From: Planktosalinus lacus
Lineage (GTDB): Bacteria; Bacteroidota; Bacteroidia; Flavobacteriales; Flavobacteriaceae
Assembly: GCF_014640155.1 (NCBI RefSeq)
Contig: NZ_BMGK01000006.1
Coordinates: 62,001-126,000, forward strand
Length of the DNA: 64,000 nucleotides
Direction of reading: 5' to 3'
Part shown: positions 26,503-34,978 of the stretch, one piece after another
Layout: every line of letters starts with the position of its first letter
Position numbering within the stretch: position 1 is the stretch's first letter
Made by a program: the position numbers and the translations under genes
The notes under the pieces: model-generated
The model's database searches: none
What the model saw: the letters and a program-made list of their open reading frames with translations, nothing else
What the model was told of the DNA's origin: nothing

Positions 26503-27945
26503 ATGAAAAAACTAGCACTACACTGGAAAATAATCATTGGGATGGTTTTGGGTATTATCTGGGCCCTGCTTTCGAGCACAATGGGCTGGAGTTCATTTAC
26601 CATCAACTGGATAGATCCTTTTGGAACCATTTTCATCAATTTGCTAAAACTAATTGCTGTTCCTTTAGTGTTATTTTCTATTATCAGTGGTGTTGCGAAT
26701 ATTGGAGACCCTAAAAGCCTGGGAAGAATGGGAGGTAAAACACTGTTGATTTATTTAATCACAACTGTTCTTGCTATTACTATTGGGTTATTGTTGGTAA
26801 ACACCTTTAAACCCGGAAAGCTGATTGATGAGCAAAGCCGTATTGATAACCGCATCAGTTATGAGATTTGGGCTTCCAATCAAGGCTATGAAATAAAAGA
26901 CGGCGTAAACTATTTACAAGACCCGGCATTTTTTGAAAGAGCCCGTGAAATATCAGATTTGACAAAAAACGAACTGGAAGAAGCTTCTGTTTCTGATAAA
27001 TTGGAAACTGCCACCAAACAAAAAGAAACGACACCATTACAACCATTGGTGGATATCGTTCCTGAAAACTTTTTCTTCTCACTGACCAACAATAGTTTGA
27101 TGTTGCAAATCATCTTTTTTGCAATTTTCTTTGGTGTTTGCTTATTATTTATACCGACTTCAAAGTCTAAGCCAGTTTTGGATTTTGTCGATGGAACCAT
27201 GGAGGTCTTTTTGAAAATGGTTGATTTAGTCATGCAAGCTGCACCGTTTTTTGTGTTTGCATTGCTGGCCGGTGTTGTGAGTAAAATGGCCGGGGATGAT
27301 ATTGGAAAAGTCATTGAAATATTTAAAGGCCTCAGTTGGTATACCTTAACGGTGCTGGGCGGTTTACTTTTGATGATATTTGTAATATATCCTTTGGTGC
27401 TAAAAACATTTGTAAGGAATATTCCATACAAAGGATTTTTTAAAGCAATGAGTCCGGCACAAACACTCGCATTTTCAACCTCGAGTAGTGCAGCAACACT
27501 TCCTGTAACTATGGAGTGTGTAGAAAATAATCTGGGTGTGGATAAAAAAATAAGCAGTTTTGTTCTTCCAATAGGTGCCACAGTTAATATGGATGGAACC
27601 AGTTTATACCAAGCCATTGCAGTAGTGTTTTTAGCACAAATGCATATGATCGATTTAACAATTGGGCAACAGTTAATTGTTGTTATAACAGCAACTTTAG
27701 CCTCTATTGGCTCAGCTGCAGTGCCCAGTGCCGGTTTAGTGATGTTGATTATTGTGTTGGAGGCTGTGGGGTTGAACCCCGCCTGGATAGCCATTATTTT
27801 TCCTGTAGACAGAATACTGGATATGTTCCGAACAGTAGTGAACGTAACCGGGGATGCCACAGTATCATCAATCATTGCTAACGGAGAAGGAATGATGGAT
27901 TATCAGGAAGCTAAAGACCCTTCTGATACTTTTGAAGTGAAATAA
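26503..27945 (+). CDS. Dicarboxylate/amino acid:cation symporter (DAACS family)
   Basis: This 480-residue membrane protein has GltP/DctA-type features: about eight membrane helices, a re-entrant hairpin with serine-rich FSTSSSAATLPVTM, the NMDGTSLY motif (cation and substrate site), and a second hairpin with GSAAVPSAG. An insertion of about 60 polar residues (roughly 110-170) lies between early helices. The family takes up glutamate, aspartate or C4-dicarboxylates with sodium or protons. It is likely cotranscribed with aroC. Confidence 0.92.
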   Translation: MKKLALHWKIIIGMVLGIIWALLSSTMGWSSFTINWIDPFGTIFINLLKLIAVPLVLFSIISGVANIGDPKSLGRMGGKTLLIYLITTVLAITIGLLLVNTFKPGKLIDEQSRIDNRISYEIWASNQGYEIKDGVNYLQDPAFFERAREISDLTKNELEEASVSDKLETATKQKETTPLQPLVDIVPENFFFSLTNNSLMLQIIFFAIFFGVCLLFIPTSKSKPVLDFVDGTMEVFLKMVDLVMQAAPFFVFALLAGVVSKMAGDDIGKVIEIFKGLSWYTLTVLGGLLLMIFVIYPLVLKTFVRNIPYKGFFKAMSPAQTLAFSTSSSAATLPVTMECVENNLGVDKKISSFVLPIGATVNMDGTSLYQAIAVVFLAQMHMIDLTIGQQLIVVITATLASIGSAAVPSAGLVMLIIVLEAVGLNPAWIAIIFPVDRILDMFRTVVNVTGDATVSSIIANGEGMMDYQEAKDPSDTFEVK

Positions 27946-28068
27946 TTAATTTTGAAATTGATGATAATTTATTAATTTTAGATGTTGTTATTTCCTCCCC
28001 TTAATTTTTTAGTTTTACAATGCCTCATTTTACCAATTATTAATTTACTTATGTGAAATTAGCATAAG

Positions 28069-28947
28069 ATGAAAATACTTTTAGTTAGTTTATTGTTTTT
28101 GTTTTCATTTGAAACAATGCAGTCTCAAGTGGGAATAAATACCACAACGCCTAGTCCTGCTGCTGTTTTAGATGTCAACAGTTCTTCTGATGGTGTAAAT
28201 TTTGGTGGTTTTATGCCTCCACGAGTTTCTCCTGCTGAACGGGATCTGATTCCCGTAACCGCTTCTGATGAAGGGTTGATGGTGTATGTAATCAACCCAC
28301 CCAACAACCAATTACAGCTTTGGGATGGTACAGCTTGGCAGATTGTTTTTCCGCAACAAGCAAACGTTGATACCGTTATAGCTGCTTGGAATATGGAAAG
28401 TTTGACAGCTTATGGTCCAAGTCCATATAATCCTGGAAATGCAAGTGCAAGTGTAACTGTAAGTGGTCTTGAAAGGGGGAGTGGCTTAAATACTTCAGGA
28501 TCAGCTGGTTTGGATGCCTGGGGCGCTAATGGGTGGTATTCAGCTGCACCAACAGAAACACAGGCAACAGCAATTGCAAACAATAACTATGTGACTTTTA
28601 CTATAACTCCAGTGAGTGGTTATAACGTATCAATCATTTCAATTGAACCCTACAATGTAAGACGTTCAGGTACCGGACCCACAAACGGTATTTGGCAATA
28701 CAGCATTGATGGAGTTAATTTTGTCGATATAGGAACAGAAATTATCTGGGGTGGAATAACGTCAGGTGCTGGAAATCCTCAACAGTCAATTGATTTAAGT
28801 GGTATTAATGATTTACAAAATTTAACGTCATTAACCACTATAACTTTTAGGGTTGTAAATTGGGGTGCTACCGCAGCAGGAGGAACTTGGTATTTTAATG
28901 ATTTTTCTGCCGGAGATGATTTAATTATTAGAGGGAATACAAACTAA
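28069..28947 (+). CDS. Secreted protein of unknown function
   Basis: This 292-residue protein has a signal peptide ending near ETMQSQ. The mature N-terminus (VGINTTTPSPAAVLDV, FMPPRVSPAERDLI, QLQLWDGTAWQIV) is a segment seen in many flavobacterial secreted or fibre-like proteins. The remainder is glycine-, threonine- and serine-rich with predicted beta structure (VSVSGLERGSG-like strands, NGIWQYSIDGVNFVDIG). I see no Por secretion tail with confidence. No catalytic motif is visible. It stands alone between the symporter gene and a convergent DUF393 gene. Confidence 0.75.
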   Translation: MKILLVSLLFLFSFETMQSQVGINTTTPSPAAVLDVNSSSDGVNFGGFMPPRVSPAERDLIPVTASDEGLMVYVINPPNNQLQLWDGTAWQIVFPQQANVDTVIAAWNMESLTAYGPSPYNPGNASASVTVSGLERGSGLNTSGSAGLDAWGANGWYSAAPTETQATAIANNNYVTFTITPVSGYNVSIISIEPYNVRRSGTGPTNGIWQYSIDGVNFVDIGTEIIWGGITSGAGNPQQSIDLSGINDLQNLTSLTTITFRVVNWGATAAGGTWYFNDFSAGDDLIIRGNTN

Positions 28948-28952
28948 ATTTT

Positions 28953-29357
28953 TCACAAAAACTTAGCTTTCAATTCCGGAGTGGGAATCATACAACTTTC
29001 TTTTTTTCCAAACCAGTGATACCGGTTTCGGGCAATAATGTCATACACCCAATTTCTAATAAAAGCCGGTAGAATTATAAATCCATAGAGAAGAGAATAA
29101 CCTCCTTTTAAATGACGAGCTATCTTTAAGGCTGCTGTGGATTTTGCATAGTATTTTTCCCCATCAAGCAGCAAAATTGAATCTACTTTTGAAGTATCGA
29201 TTTGGTATTTTTTAATTAATTTTTGTCCTTCGTCAGATTGGATGGCAGCAAACCGAAAGACATCTTTTGTATCACGTTTAATGATAAAAACAACAGAGCC
29301 ATTGCAAAGATTGCAAACTCCGTCAAACAGGATGATCTTTTTTTGTTTTACTGCCAT
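28953..29357 (-). CDS. DCC (DUF393) family thiol-disulfide oxidoreductase-like protein
   Basis: This 134-residue protein begins with IILFDGVCNLCNGSV, the DxxCxxC motif that defines the DUF393/DCC family. It continues with RFAAIQSDEGQKLI and ends with the basic IARNRYHWFGKK segment. The family is predicted to have a thioredoxin-like fold, and its physiological substrates are unknown. It lies 9 bases downstream of the mutS2 stop on the same strand and is convergent with the secreted-protein gene. Confidence 0.88.
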   Translation of the reverse strand: MAVKQKKIILFDGVCNLCNGSVVFIIKRDTKDVFRFAAIQSDEGQKLIKKYQIDTSKVDSILLLDGEKYYAKSTAALKIARHLKGGYSLLYGFIILPAFIRNWVYDIIARNRYHWFGKKESCMIPTPELKAKFL

Positions 29358-29366
29358 AGAGCAAAG

Positions 29367-31541
29367 TTACTTCTTTTTTCGGTCAACAAATTCAAGTTCG
29401 CTTATGGAAACATTGGTTGTAAACATTCCATAATTAACAATTGCTTTATTCTTTTCAAGAGTATCAATGATGCCAATGGCTCTCCCATCAGTCATTCTCA
29501 CACGATCCCCAACTTTTAATACCACTTTTGGCTTGTTTTCTTCTTTTTTCTTTTGAATGATTTTTTCCTTTTTCTTCTTCTCCCGAATCACAGCTACTTT
29601 CTTTTCAACTTCTTTTTCAAGCTGTTTCTCTTTTGCCTTTTCCTGCTTTTTTACTTTTGGAACTTCTTTTTTGCGTTTTGAATTTTCAACGGCAATGATT
29701 TTTAAAAATTCATCGATGAGTTGTTTTTTGCGATTATTGTTTTGGAAGCTTTCTGCCAATGACTCTATTTTTTTGCCAAGATGTATTCGTTTCTGGTTGC
29801 TGTCATACAACTCCTGAAAGCTTTCAAGTTTTTGCTGTATTTTGGCATTGATTTCTTCGAGTTGCCTGGTTTCCGTCTTGGCTTTTACTTCTTCATTTTT
29901 AAGGGTTTCAGAAGACTTTCTGAGTTTGGCACGTTCTTTTTGTAAGTCGGCGATGGTTTTATCAAAACGAACTTTAGAGCGTTCAATTTTCTTTTTTGCT
30001 TTATTGATTAAACTATAAGGAATACCGTTTTTCTGTGCGACTTCAAAAGTAAAGGAACTACCGGCTTCGCCAATTTGTAATTGATAGATGGGTTCAAGCG
30101 TTTTTTGATTGAATTGCATATTGGCATTCACCGCACAGGGCAATTCGTTTGCCAGCATTTTTAAATTGGAATAGTGAGTAGTGATAATTCCAAAAGCCGC
30201 TCGTTCATAAAACACCTCTAAAAAGGTTTCTGCCAGTGCGCCGCCTAATTCGGGGTCGCTGCCAGTTCCAAATTCGTCAATAAGAAACAGGGTGTTTTCG
30301 TTACATTTTCTTAAAAACTGATTCATCATCTTGAGTCGATAACTATAGGTGCTCAAATGATTTTCAATGGATTGATTATCACCAATATCAGTTAAAATTC
30401 TGTCAAAAAAACAACATTCGCTTTGTGAGTCTACCGGAATTAAAAACCCACTTTGAAGCATTAATTGCAGTAAACCCACAGTTTTTAACGTGATACTTTT
30501 TCCACCCGCATTGGGTCCTGAAATCACAATAATTCTGCTGTCTTGCTTTAGTTGTATGGTTTGCGGATAGGTTTTTTCTTTTTTCTTTTGGTTACTCAAA
30601 TAAAGAATAGGGTGAAAGGCATTTTTTAAAAAAAGTTGCTTCTCCTTTGTGATGATGGGTAAAATCCCATTGATTTTTTGAGCATATTTTGCTTTGGCAG
30701 CAATACAATCAATTTCAACAAGGTAATTTTGATAAGAGTTTAAAAGTTCTTTATAGGGCCTAATAAATTCAGTTAATTGTCTGAGTATTTTTTTGATTTC
30801 CTCTTTCTCATCAAACAGGAGGTTGTTTAATTCTCTTGATAATTCCAGAGTTGTTGCTGGTTCTATAAAAATAATGCTTCCGGTTTTGGAGGTGCCCAAA
30901 GCAGTTCCTTTGATTCTCTTTCTGTGCATTGCTTTAACTGCCAGCACGCGTCTGTTGTCAATGATAGACTCTTTAATTTCATCTAAATAATCACCTGACG
31001 CGGCTTGTGAAAGTGCAGTGTTGAAAGAAGCATTGATCTTTCCTTTCATGCCGCTTATAGCTCTTCTGATTATGGCAAGCTCAGGGGTAGCATTGTCTTT
31101 TATTTCACCAAAACGGTCGATGATCTCTTTGATAGCCTCCGAAATTGATTTTTCTATATCTATACTCTCAGATTTCTCAAATAAACTTTCATAGAACTGT
31201 TTGTATTTTTCAAAAAATGAAAGGAGGGTAGTAGTTGTTTCGTTGATGCTTAAAATTTTTCTAAAACCACCTACTTCCAAAATACTGTTTTCAATACTTA
31301 ACAAATGCAATTCAGCATTGATTGTATCAAACCCGTGATTGGGAATGGGATTGTCACCTGTAAGTGAAACAATAAATTCATTGACTTCTTTTAGAGACTG
31401 CATTGCTTTTTCAGAATCAGAAAAAGGCTTGATTTTTAATGTTTTTTCTTTGCCCAAATCTGTGATACAAAACTGGGCTGTCTGCTCTAAAATAGTCGAA
31501 AACTCAAGGTCTTGAAGTGTTTTGGTTTGAATCTTAATCAT
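29367..31541 (-). CDS. mutS2: MutS2-family DNA mismatch-repair-like ATPase
   Basis: This 724-residue protein has the MutS core and clamp helices and an ABC-type ATPase with ISGPNAGGKSITLKT (P-loop, about residue 337), DEFGTGSDPELGGA and TTHYSNLK. A long lysine/glutamate-rich coiled coil follows (about residues 520-670), and a final small beta domain (KVGDRVRMTDGRAIG). The mismatch-recognition domain I of MutS1 is absent, as expected for MutS2. A C-terminal Smr nuclease domain is not visible. MutS2 proteins limit recombination or rescue collided ribosomes in other bacteria. The role here is inferred only. Confidence 0.9.
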   Translation of the reverse strand: MIKIQTKTLQDLEFSTILEQTAQFCITDLGKEKTLKIKPFSDSEKAMQSLKEVNEFIVSLTGDNPIPNHGFDTINAELHLLSIENSILEVGGFRKILSINETTTTLLSFFEKYKQFYESLFEKSESIDIEKSISEAIKEIIDRFGEIKDNATPELAIIRRAISGMKGKINASFNTALSQAASGDYLDEIKESIIDNRRVLAVKAMHRKRIKGTALGTSKTGSIIFIEPATTLELSRELNNLLFDEKEEIKKILRQLTEFIRPYKELLNSYQNYLVEIDCIAAKAKYAQKINGILPIITKEKQLFLKNAFHPILYLSNQKKKEKTYPQTIQLKQDSRIIVISGPNAGGKSITLKTVGLLQLMLQSGFLIPVDSQSECCFFDRILTDIGDNQSIENHLSTYSYRLKMMNQFLRKCNENTLFLIDEFGTGSDPELGGALAETFLEVFYERAAFGIITTHYSNLKMLANELPCAVNANMQFNQKTLEPIYQLQIGEAGSSFTFEVAQKNGIPYSLINKAKKKIERSKVRFDKTIADLQKERAKLRKSSETLKNEEVKAKTETRQLEEINAKIQQKLESFQELYDSNQKRIHLGKKIESLAESFQNNNRKKQLIDEFLKIIAVENSKRKKEVPKVKKQEKAKEKQLEKEVEKKVAVIREKKKKEKIIQKKKEENKPKVVLKVGDRVRMTDGRAIGIIDTLEKNKAIVNYGMFTTNVSISELEFVDRKKK

Positions 31542-31593
31542 TCGTTTTTTTCTGCTTACTTTTATAGCTGTTTTTTTTGTAAAAGTAAGGATA

Positions 31594-32259
31594 ATGCTTG
31601 TAAAAATAGAAGAAAGTTGGTTTTCAAAACTTAAGGTAGAGTTTGAAAAACCTTATTTTAAATCTCTTGTCGCATTTGTAAAAGAGGAATACACGGCACA
31701 GCGCTGTTTCCCTCCCGGCAATCAGATTTTTGCTGCATTTGACAATACACCTTTTGATCAAGTAAAAGTAGTGATCTTAGGTCAGGATCCTTATCACGGA
31801 CCCAATCAAGCAAATGGTTTATGTTTCTCTGTAAATGACGGTGTACTTAAACCGCCTTCATTAAAAAACATTTTCAGGGAAATTCAAGAGGATTTAAAAA
31901 CTCCCATACCTCAAAGTGGAAACCTGGAACGATGGGCACAACAGGGAGTGTTTTTATTGAATGCTACTTTAACAGTGAGAGCACATCAGGCAGGGAGTCA
32001 TCAAAATAAGGGATGGGAGCAGTTTACAGATAAAGTAATTGAACTCATTTCTAAAGAAAAAGAAGGTGTTGTTTTTTTACTTTGGGGAGGATATGCAAAA
32101 CGAAAAATAAAATTGATTGACACAGAAAAACATCTTGTATTAACTTCTGGGCATCCTTCGCCATTGAGTGCTAACAGAGGATTCTGGTTTGGAAACAAGC
32201 ATTTTAGCAGAGCGAATGAGTATTTTGAGAATAGGGGAATTAAGACAATTAAATGGTAA
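31594..32259 (+). CDS. ung: Uracil-DNA glycosylase (family 1)
   Basis: This 221-residue protein contains the water-activating motif GQDPYHGPNQANGL (catalytic aspartate about residue 65), the uracil-binding GVFLLNATLTV, and the minor-groove loop GHPSPLSANRGFWF with the catalytic histidine. These are diagnostic of family 1 UDG, which excises uracil from DNA in base excision repair. It is divergent from mutS2 with about 50 bases between starts, a shared regulatory space for two repair genes. Confidence 0.97.
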   Translation: MLVKIEESWFSKLKVEFEKPYFKSLVAFVKEEYTAQRCFPPGNQIFAAFDNTPFDQVKVVILGQDPYHGPNQANGLCFSVNDGVLKPPSLKNIFREIQEDLKTPIPQSGNLERWAQQGVFLLNATLTVRAHQAGSHQNKGWEQFTDKVIELISKEKEGVVFLLWGGYAKRKIKLIDTEKHLVLTSGHPSPLSANRGFWFGNKHFSRANEYFENRGIKTIKW

Positions 32260-32308
32260 AAGTTGACTTAAAATCTTTTGATTAAATCAACACTATTTAA
32301 TTTATAAA

Positions 32309-32419
32309 TTATTCTTCACCGGGAGGTGTATTTCTTTCCGAAACATCGTTACAGCTGAAATGTAATAGTAAGAAGTTACAAGCTAACAGCGCACCGATAA
32401 TAATTAAAACAGTCATCAT
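32309..32419 (-). CDS. Small single-pass membrane protein (36 residues)
   Basis: A short reverse-strand ORF starts with two adjacent ATG codons (32419 and 32416). It encodes a hydrophobic N-terminus (TVLIIIGALLACNFLLL) and an acidic tail (SERNTPPGEE). An AGAAAG-like purine stretch lies just upstream. It may be a tiny membrane protein. The two cysteines, one within the hydrophobic stretch and one just after it, could also suggest a lipoprotein-like arrangement. No homologue is recognised from memory with certainty, and it could be spurious. Confidence 0.45.
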   Translation of the reverse strand: MMTVLIIIGALLACNFLLLHFSCNDVSERNTPPGEE

Positions 32420-32485
32420 AATCTATTGGTTCTTTCTAATTAGATGTCTGTAAAGAAAAAAGGTTGCGTTTAATCCTATAAAAAA

Positions 32486-33340
32486 TTAAAAATTAAATAA
32501 AATACGCTCGGGTGCTACTTTTTTGTCAATTAAATTCAAATCCAGCAGACTCTTTTGAACTTCTTCCAATTCATTAGAGGTCAGGTTTTTAGAACTCCAT
32601 TGCGTCAAAGAAAGCCACTCTTGAATGTCTTCAACTTTTTGTTGATAACGATCAGCCAATTTATGGTCAATCGCAGGGATCTCTTTAAACTGCTTTGTTT
32701 CAGCGTTGATTAGTTCTAGAATAGTTTTTATTGCTTCAGGATCATTTTCAATCAGTTCATCCCGAGCAGCAATCACAAAACAAGGCCAGGGAGTAGGGCA
32801 ATTTCCAACCCTTCTAAAAATTCCTTTGTCTACATAGGGTTTGGTCGTGAATTTTTCCCACATAAAATAATCACCCTCTCCGTTCGGAAGTCCTTTCAAT
32901 GCACCATCAAGATTTTCAATTACCTTAAATTTTAAGTCTTTTTGAATATCCCAGTGTTGGTTTTGAGCATTGATAAATGCCATTAAATGCGAACCTGAGC
33001 CATAACGACTGATGGCTGCTTCGGCTCCTCTCAAGTCAGAAATGGTTTGATAGGGGGAGTTTTTTGCAACATGTATTCCCCAAACAAGTGGTGATTTTAC
33101 AAAAACCTGAACAATTTTTGATTGATTGCCTTGTATGATGTCTTTAACAATTCCTTCAGTAAGAATAACTGCCAGATCGATTTCTTTTTCGCGTAAAGCA
33201 TTGTTCATTTCACCGGTGCCACCCAGAAAATCTACCCAACGAAGATTGATTCCTTGTTGTTGAAATTTCTTATCTTTTAATGCCAAATACCAGGGGTAAT
33301 TGAAATGCTCCGGTACACCGCCAATTTTGATTTTCTTCAT
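32486..33340 (-). CDS. NMT1/THI5-like periplasmic-binding-fold protein without signal peptide
   Basis: This 284-residue protein has the type 2 periplasmic-binding fold of the nitrate/sulfonate/taurine/thiamine-precursor family. Matching segments are IKIGGVPEHFNYPWYLA, AVILTEGIVKDIIQG, ISRYGSGSHLMAFINA and NLDGALKGLPNGEGDYFMWE. It begins directly with MKKIKIGG and has neither a signal peptide nor a lipobox, and no ABC permease or ATPase gene is adjacent. It may therefore act in the cytosol as a binding protein or enzyme. It starts 3 bases after the nucleoside phosphorylase stop, so the two are likely cotranscribed. Confidence 0.8.
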   Translation of the reverse strand: MKKIKIGGVPEHFNYPWYLALKDKKFQQQGINLRWVDFLGGTGEMNNALREKEIDLAVILTEGIVKDIIQGNQSKIVQVFVKSPLVWGIHVAKNSPYQTISDLRGAEAAISRYGSGSHLMAFINAQNQHWDIQKDLKFKVIENLDGALKGLPNGEGDYFMWEKFTTKPYVDKGIFRRVGNCPTPWPCFVIAARDELIENDPEAIKTILELINAETKQFKEIPAIDHKLADRYQQKVEDIQEWLSLTQWSSKNLTSNELEEVQKSLLDLNLIDKKVAPERILFNF

Positions 33341-33343
33341 AAA

Positions 33344-34216
33344 TCAAACATTTGTAATACGCTCTAAAGCGTAAGTAATGAGTCTTTCGACTAGCTTTTT
33401 AGGATCCTTGCTGAATTCTCCGGTAACTCTGTTGGCTATTAATGCATTTAAAGAAAGCGCATTGTGCCCCAATAATTTAGAAAGTCCGTAAATTCCTGCT
33501 GTTTCCATTTCCATGTTTGTGATATTCAATCCACGATATTGAAATGAAGCTAGCTTTTTATTAATCTCAGCATCTTGAAGTGGAATTCTTAAAACGCGTC
33601 CTTGGGGTCCGTAAAAGCCGATGTTGGTGGCAGTAATACCCGATTTGGTTAGATCTGACTTAAAAATTTTCACCAGCCTTTCTGAAGCTTTGATAATGTA
33701 GGGTTCCGATTTTTTTGAAAACCAACCGGTATGGGTGATAAATGCCTGAGTGGCCTCACTTTCTTCAACACCATCTGATTTATAAAAATGCATCAAACTG
33801 TCAAAACCAATAGACATTTCACTCACTAAAAAGGAATCTAAAGGAACCTCCTGATTGATTGATCCTGAAGTTCCAATTCTGATGATATCAAGGGATTTCA
33901 ACTGATCTTTGACAGTTCTGCTTTTCAAATCAATATTTACAACCGCATCCAATTCATTTAAAACAATATCAATGTTGTCAGTGCCAATTCCGGTTGAAAT
34001 AACAGTAATTCGTTTGCCTTTGTATGAACCCGTTTGCGTTTTAAATTCTCTGTTTTGAACAGTAAATTCAATATTTTCAAAGTATTTGGTGATTTCTTCA
34101 ACACGGTCGCTGTCACCCACAGTAATTACAGCGTCAGCTACTTGTCCGGGCAAGAGGTGTAAATGATAAACACTTCCATTGGGATTTAATATTAATTCTG
34201 ATTCTTTGATTTTCAT
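33344..34216 (-). CDS. Nucleoside phosphorylase (uridine phosphorylase-like, PNP_UDP family)
   Basis: Family features of this 290-residue protein are VGDSDRVEEITKYF (phosphate site), STGIGTDNIDIVLNEL, RIGTSGSINQEVPL and the nucleoside-binding MEMETAGIYGLSKLLG. Such enzymes split nucleosides with phosphate to give a base and ribose-1-phosphate. The METAGIY region suggests uridine phosphorylase or a close relative. The substrate is not decided here. It lies between the SUI1 gene (64 bases upstream) and the binding-fold protein gene. Confidence 0.88.
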   Translation of the reverse strand: MKIKESELILNPNGSVYHLHLLPGQVADAVITVGDSDRVEEITKYFENIEFTVQNREFKTQTGSYKGKRITVISTGIGTDNIDIVLNELDAVVNIDLKSRTVKDQLKSLDIIRIGTSGSINQEVPLDSFLVSEMSIGFDSLMHFYKSDGVEESEATQAFITHTGWFSKKSEPYIIKASERLVKIFKSDLTKSGITATNIGFYGPQGRVLRIPLQDAEINKKLASFQYRGLNITNMEMETAGIYGLSKLLGHNALSLNALIANRVTGEFSKDPKKLVERLITYALERITNV

Positions 34217-34280
34217 AACGGCATTTTTTTACGTATTCAATTGGAAATGTAGTTTTTTCAAAATTCAATTAAATATCTGT

Positions 34281-34613
34281 TTAACCACCTACTCGCTTTA
34301 CTTTAAAACCTTTATCCTTAAGAATTTGCATGATTCTGTCACGAAAATCACCTTGAATGATGATTTGTTCATTTTTAAAACTTCCGCCCACACTAAGGGT
34401 TGTTTTTATGTCTTTGGCTAACAATTTAAAATCTTCGTCAGCACCGGTATAGCCCTCAATGATGGTTGTAGGTTTACCTTTCCGCTTTTCATATTTGCAA
34501 ATCAATGGGTTGTCTTGAAGCCAGAGCGTTTTCTTTTGAGAGTCTTCAGATTCTTCAATTTCAGATTCCTGATGCTCCGGAAATAAATTCTTTAATTGCT
34601 CTTTTAAATCCAT
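34281..34613 (-). CDS. SUI1/eIF1-like translation initiation factor (YciH family)
   Basis: This 110-residue protein has a C-terminal SUI1 domain. The stretch KPTTIIEGYTGADEDFKLLAKDIKTTLSVGGS is followed by IIIQGDFRDRIMQILKDKGFKVKRVGG. SUI1 proteins bind the small ribosomal subunit near the P site and influence start-codon selection. The N-terminal half is acidic and variable. It is 5 bases downstream of the DsrE gene on the same strand. Confidence 0.92.
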   Translation of the reverse strand: MDLKEQLKNLFPEHQESEIEESEDSQKKTLWLQDNPLICKYEKRKGKPTTIIEGYTGADEDFKLLAKDIKTTLSVGGSFKNEQIIIQGDFRDRIMQILKDKGFKVKRVGG

Positions 34614-34618
34614 TGTTC

Positions 34619-34972
34619 TTAAAATGTAAGTACCTGAGTGCTTTCTGCAATGAATTGTGTAAGTTCAGCCATCGTGCTAAGTTCAGCTCCGTCAAGCATA
34701 TTGTCTATTTTAAATCCACGCGCATCCATACAGCTGCCACATAACTTTAATGTGGTGCCTTTGTTTAGAGACAATTTAAGCATACGCTCAATATTATAAT
34801 AGCCATTGGGGGTATTTTGATTTGCAATTGCACACCCCACAGCGTCGGCCATTAAAAAAATACAAACTTCAGTTTCCGGAAAATCCTTGTTTGTTTGGTT
34901 TGCTATTCTCAGTGCATTATATGCTTTTTCAGTGCCATAAGGTGCATCGTTGATAATAATTAGAAGCTTCAT
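34619..34972 (-). CDS. DsrE-family sulfur-relay-like protein
   Basis: This 117-residue protein starts MKLLIIINDAPYGTEKAYNALRIA and contains VCIFLMADAVGCAIANQ and LKLCGSCMDARG. It is a typical single-domain DsrE/YchN fold protein. The CGSC cysteines (about residue 80) could carry persulfide sulfur, as in TusD/DsrE relatives. The partner and pathway are unknown. It is packed 6 bases after the oxygenase gene and 5 bases before the SUI1 gene. Confidence 0.85.
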   Translation of the reverse strand: MKLLIIINDAPYGTEKAYNALRIANQTNKDFPETEVCIFLMADAVGCAIANQNTPNGYYNIERMLKLSLNKGTTLKLCGSCMDARGFKIDNMLDGAELSTMAELTQFIAESTQVLTF

Positions 34973-34978
34973 AATGAC

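Noticed and set aside
26910-27875. 321-codon open frame on the reverse strand of the DAACS symporter gene
   Set aside because: It lies entirely antisense to a well-supported transporter and its translation shows no family features, as expected from codon bias of a hydrophobic protein read backwards.
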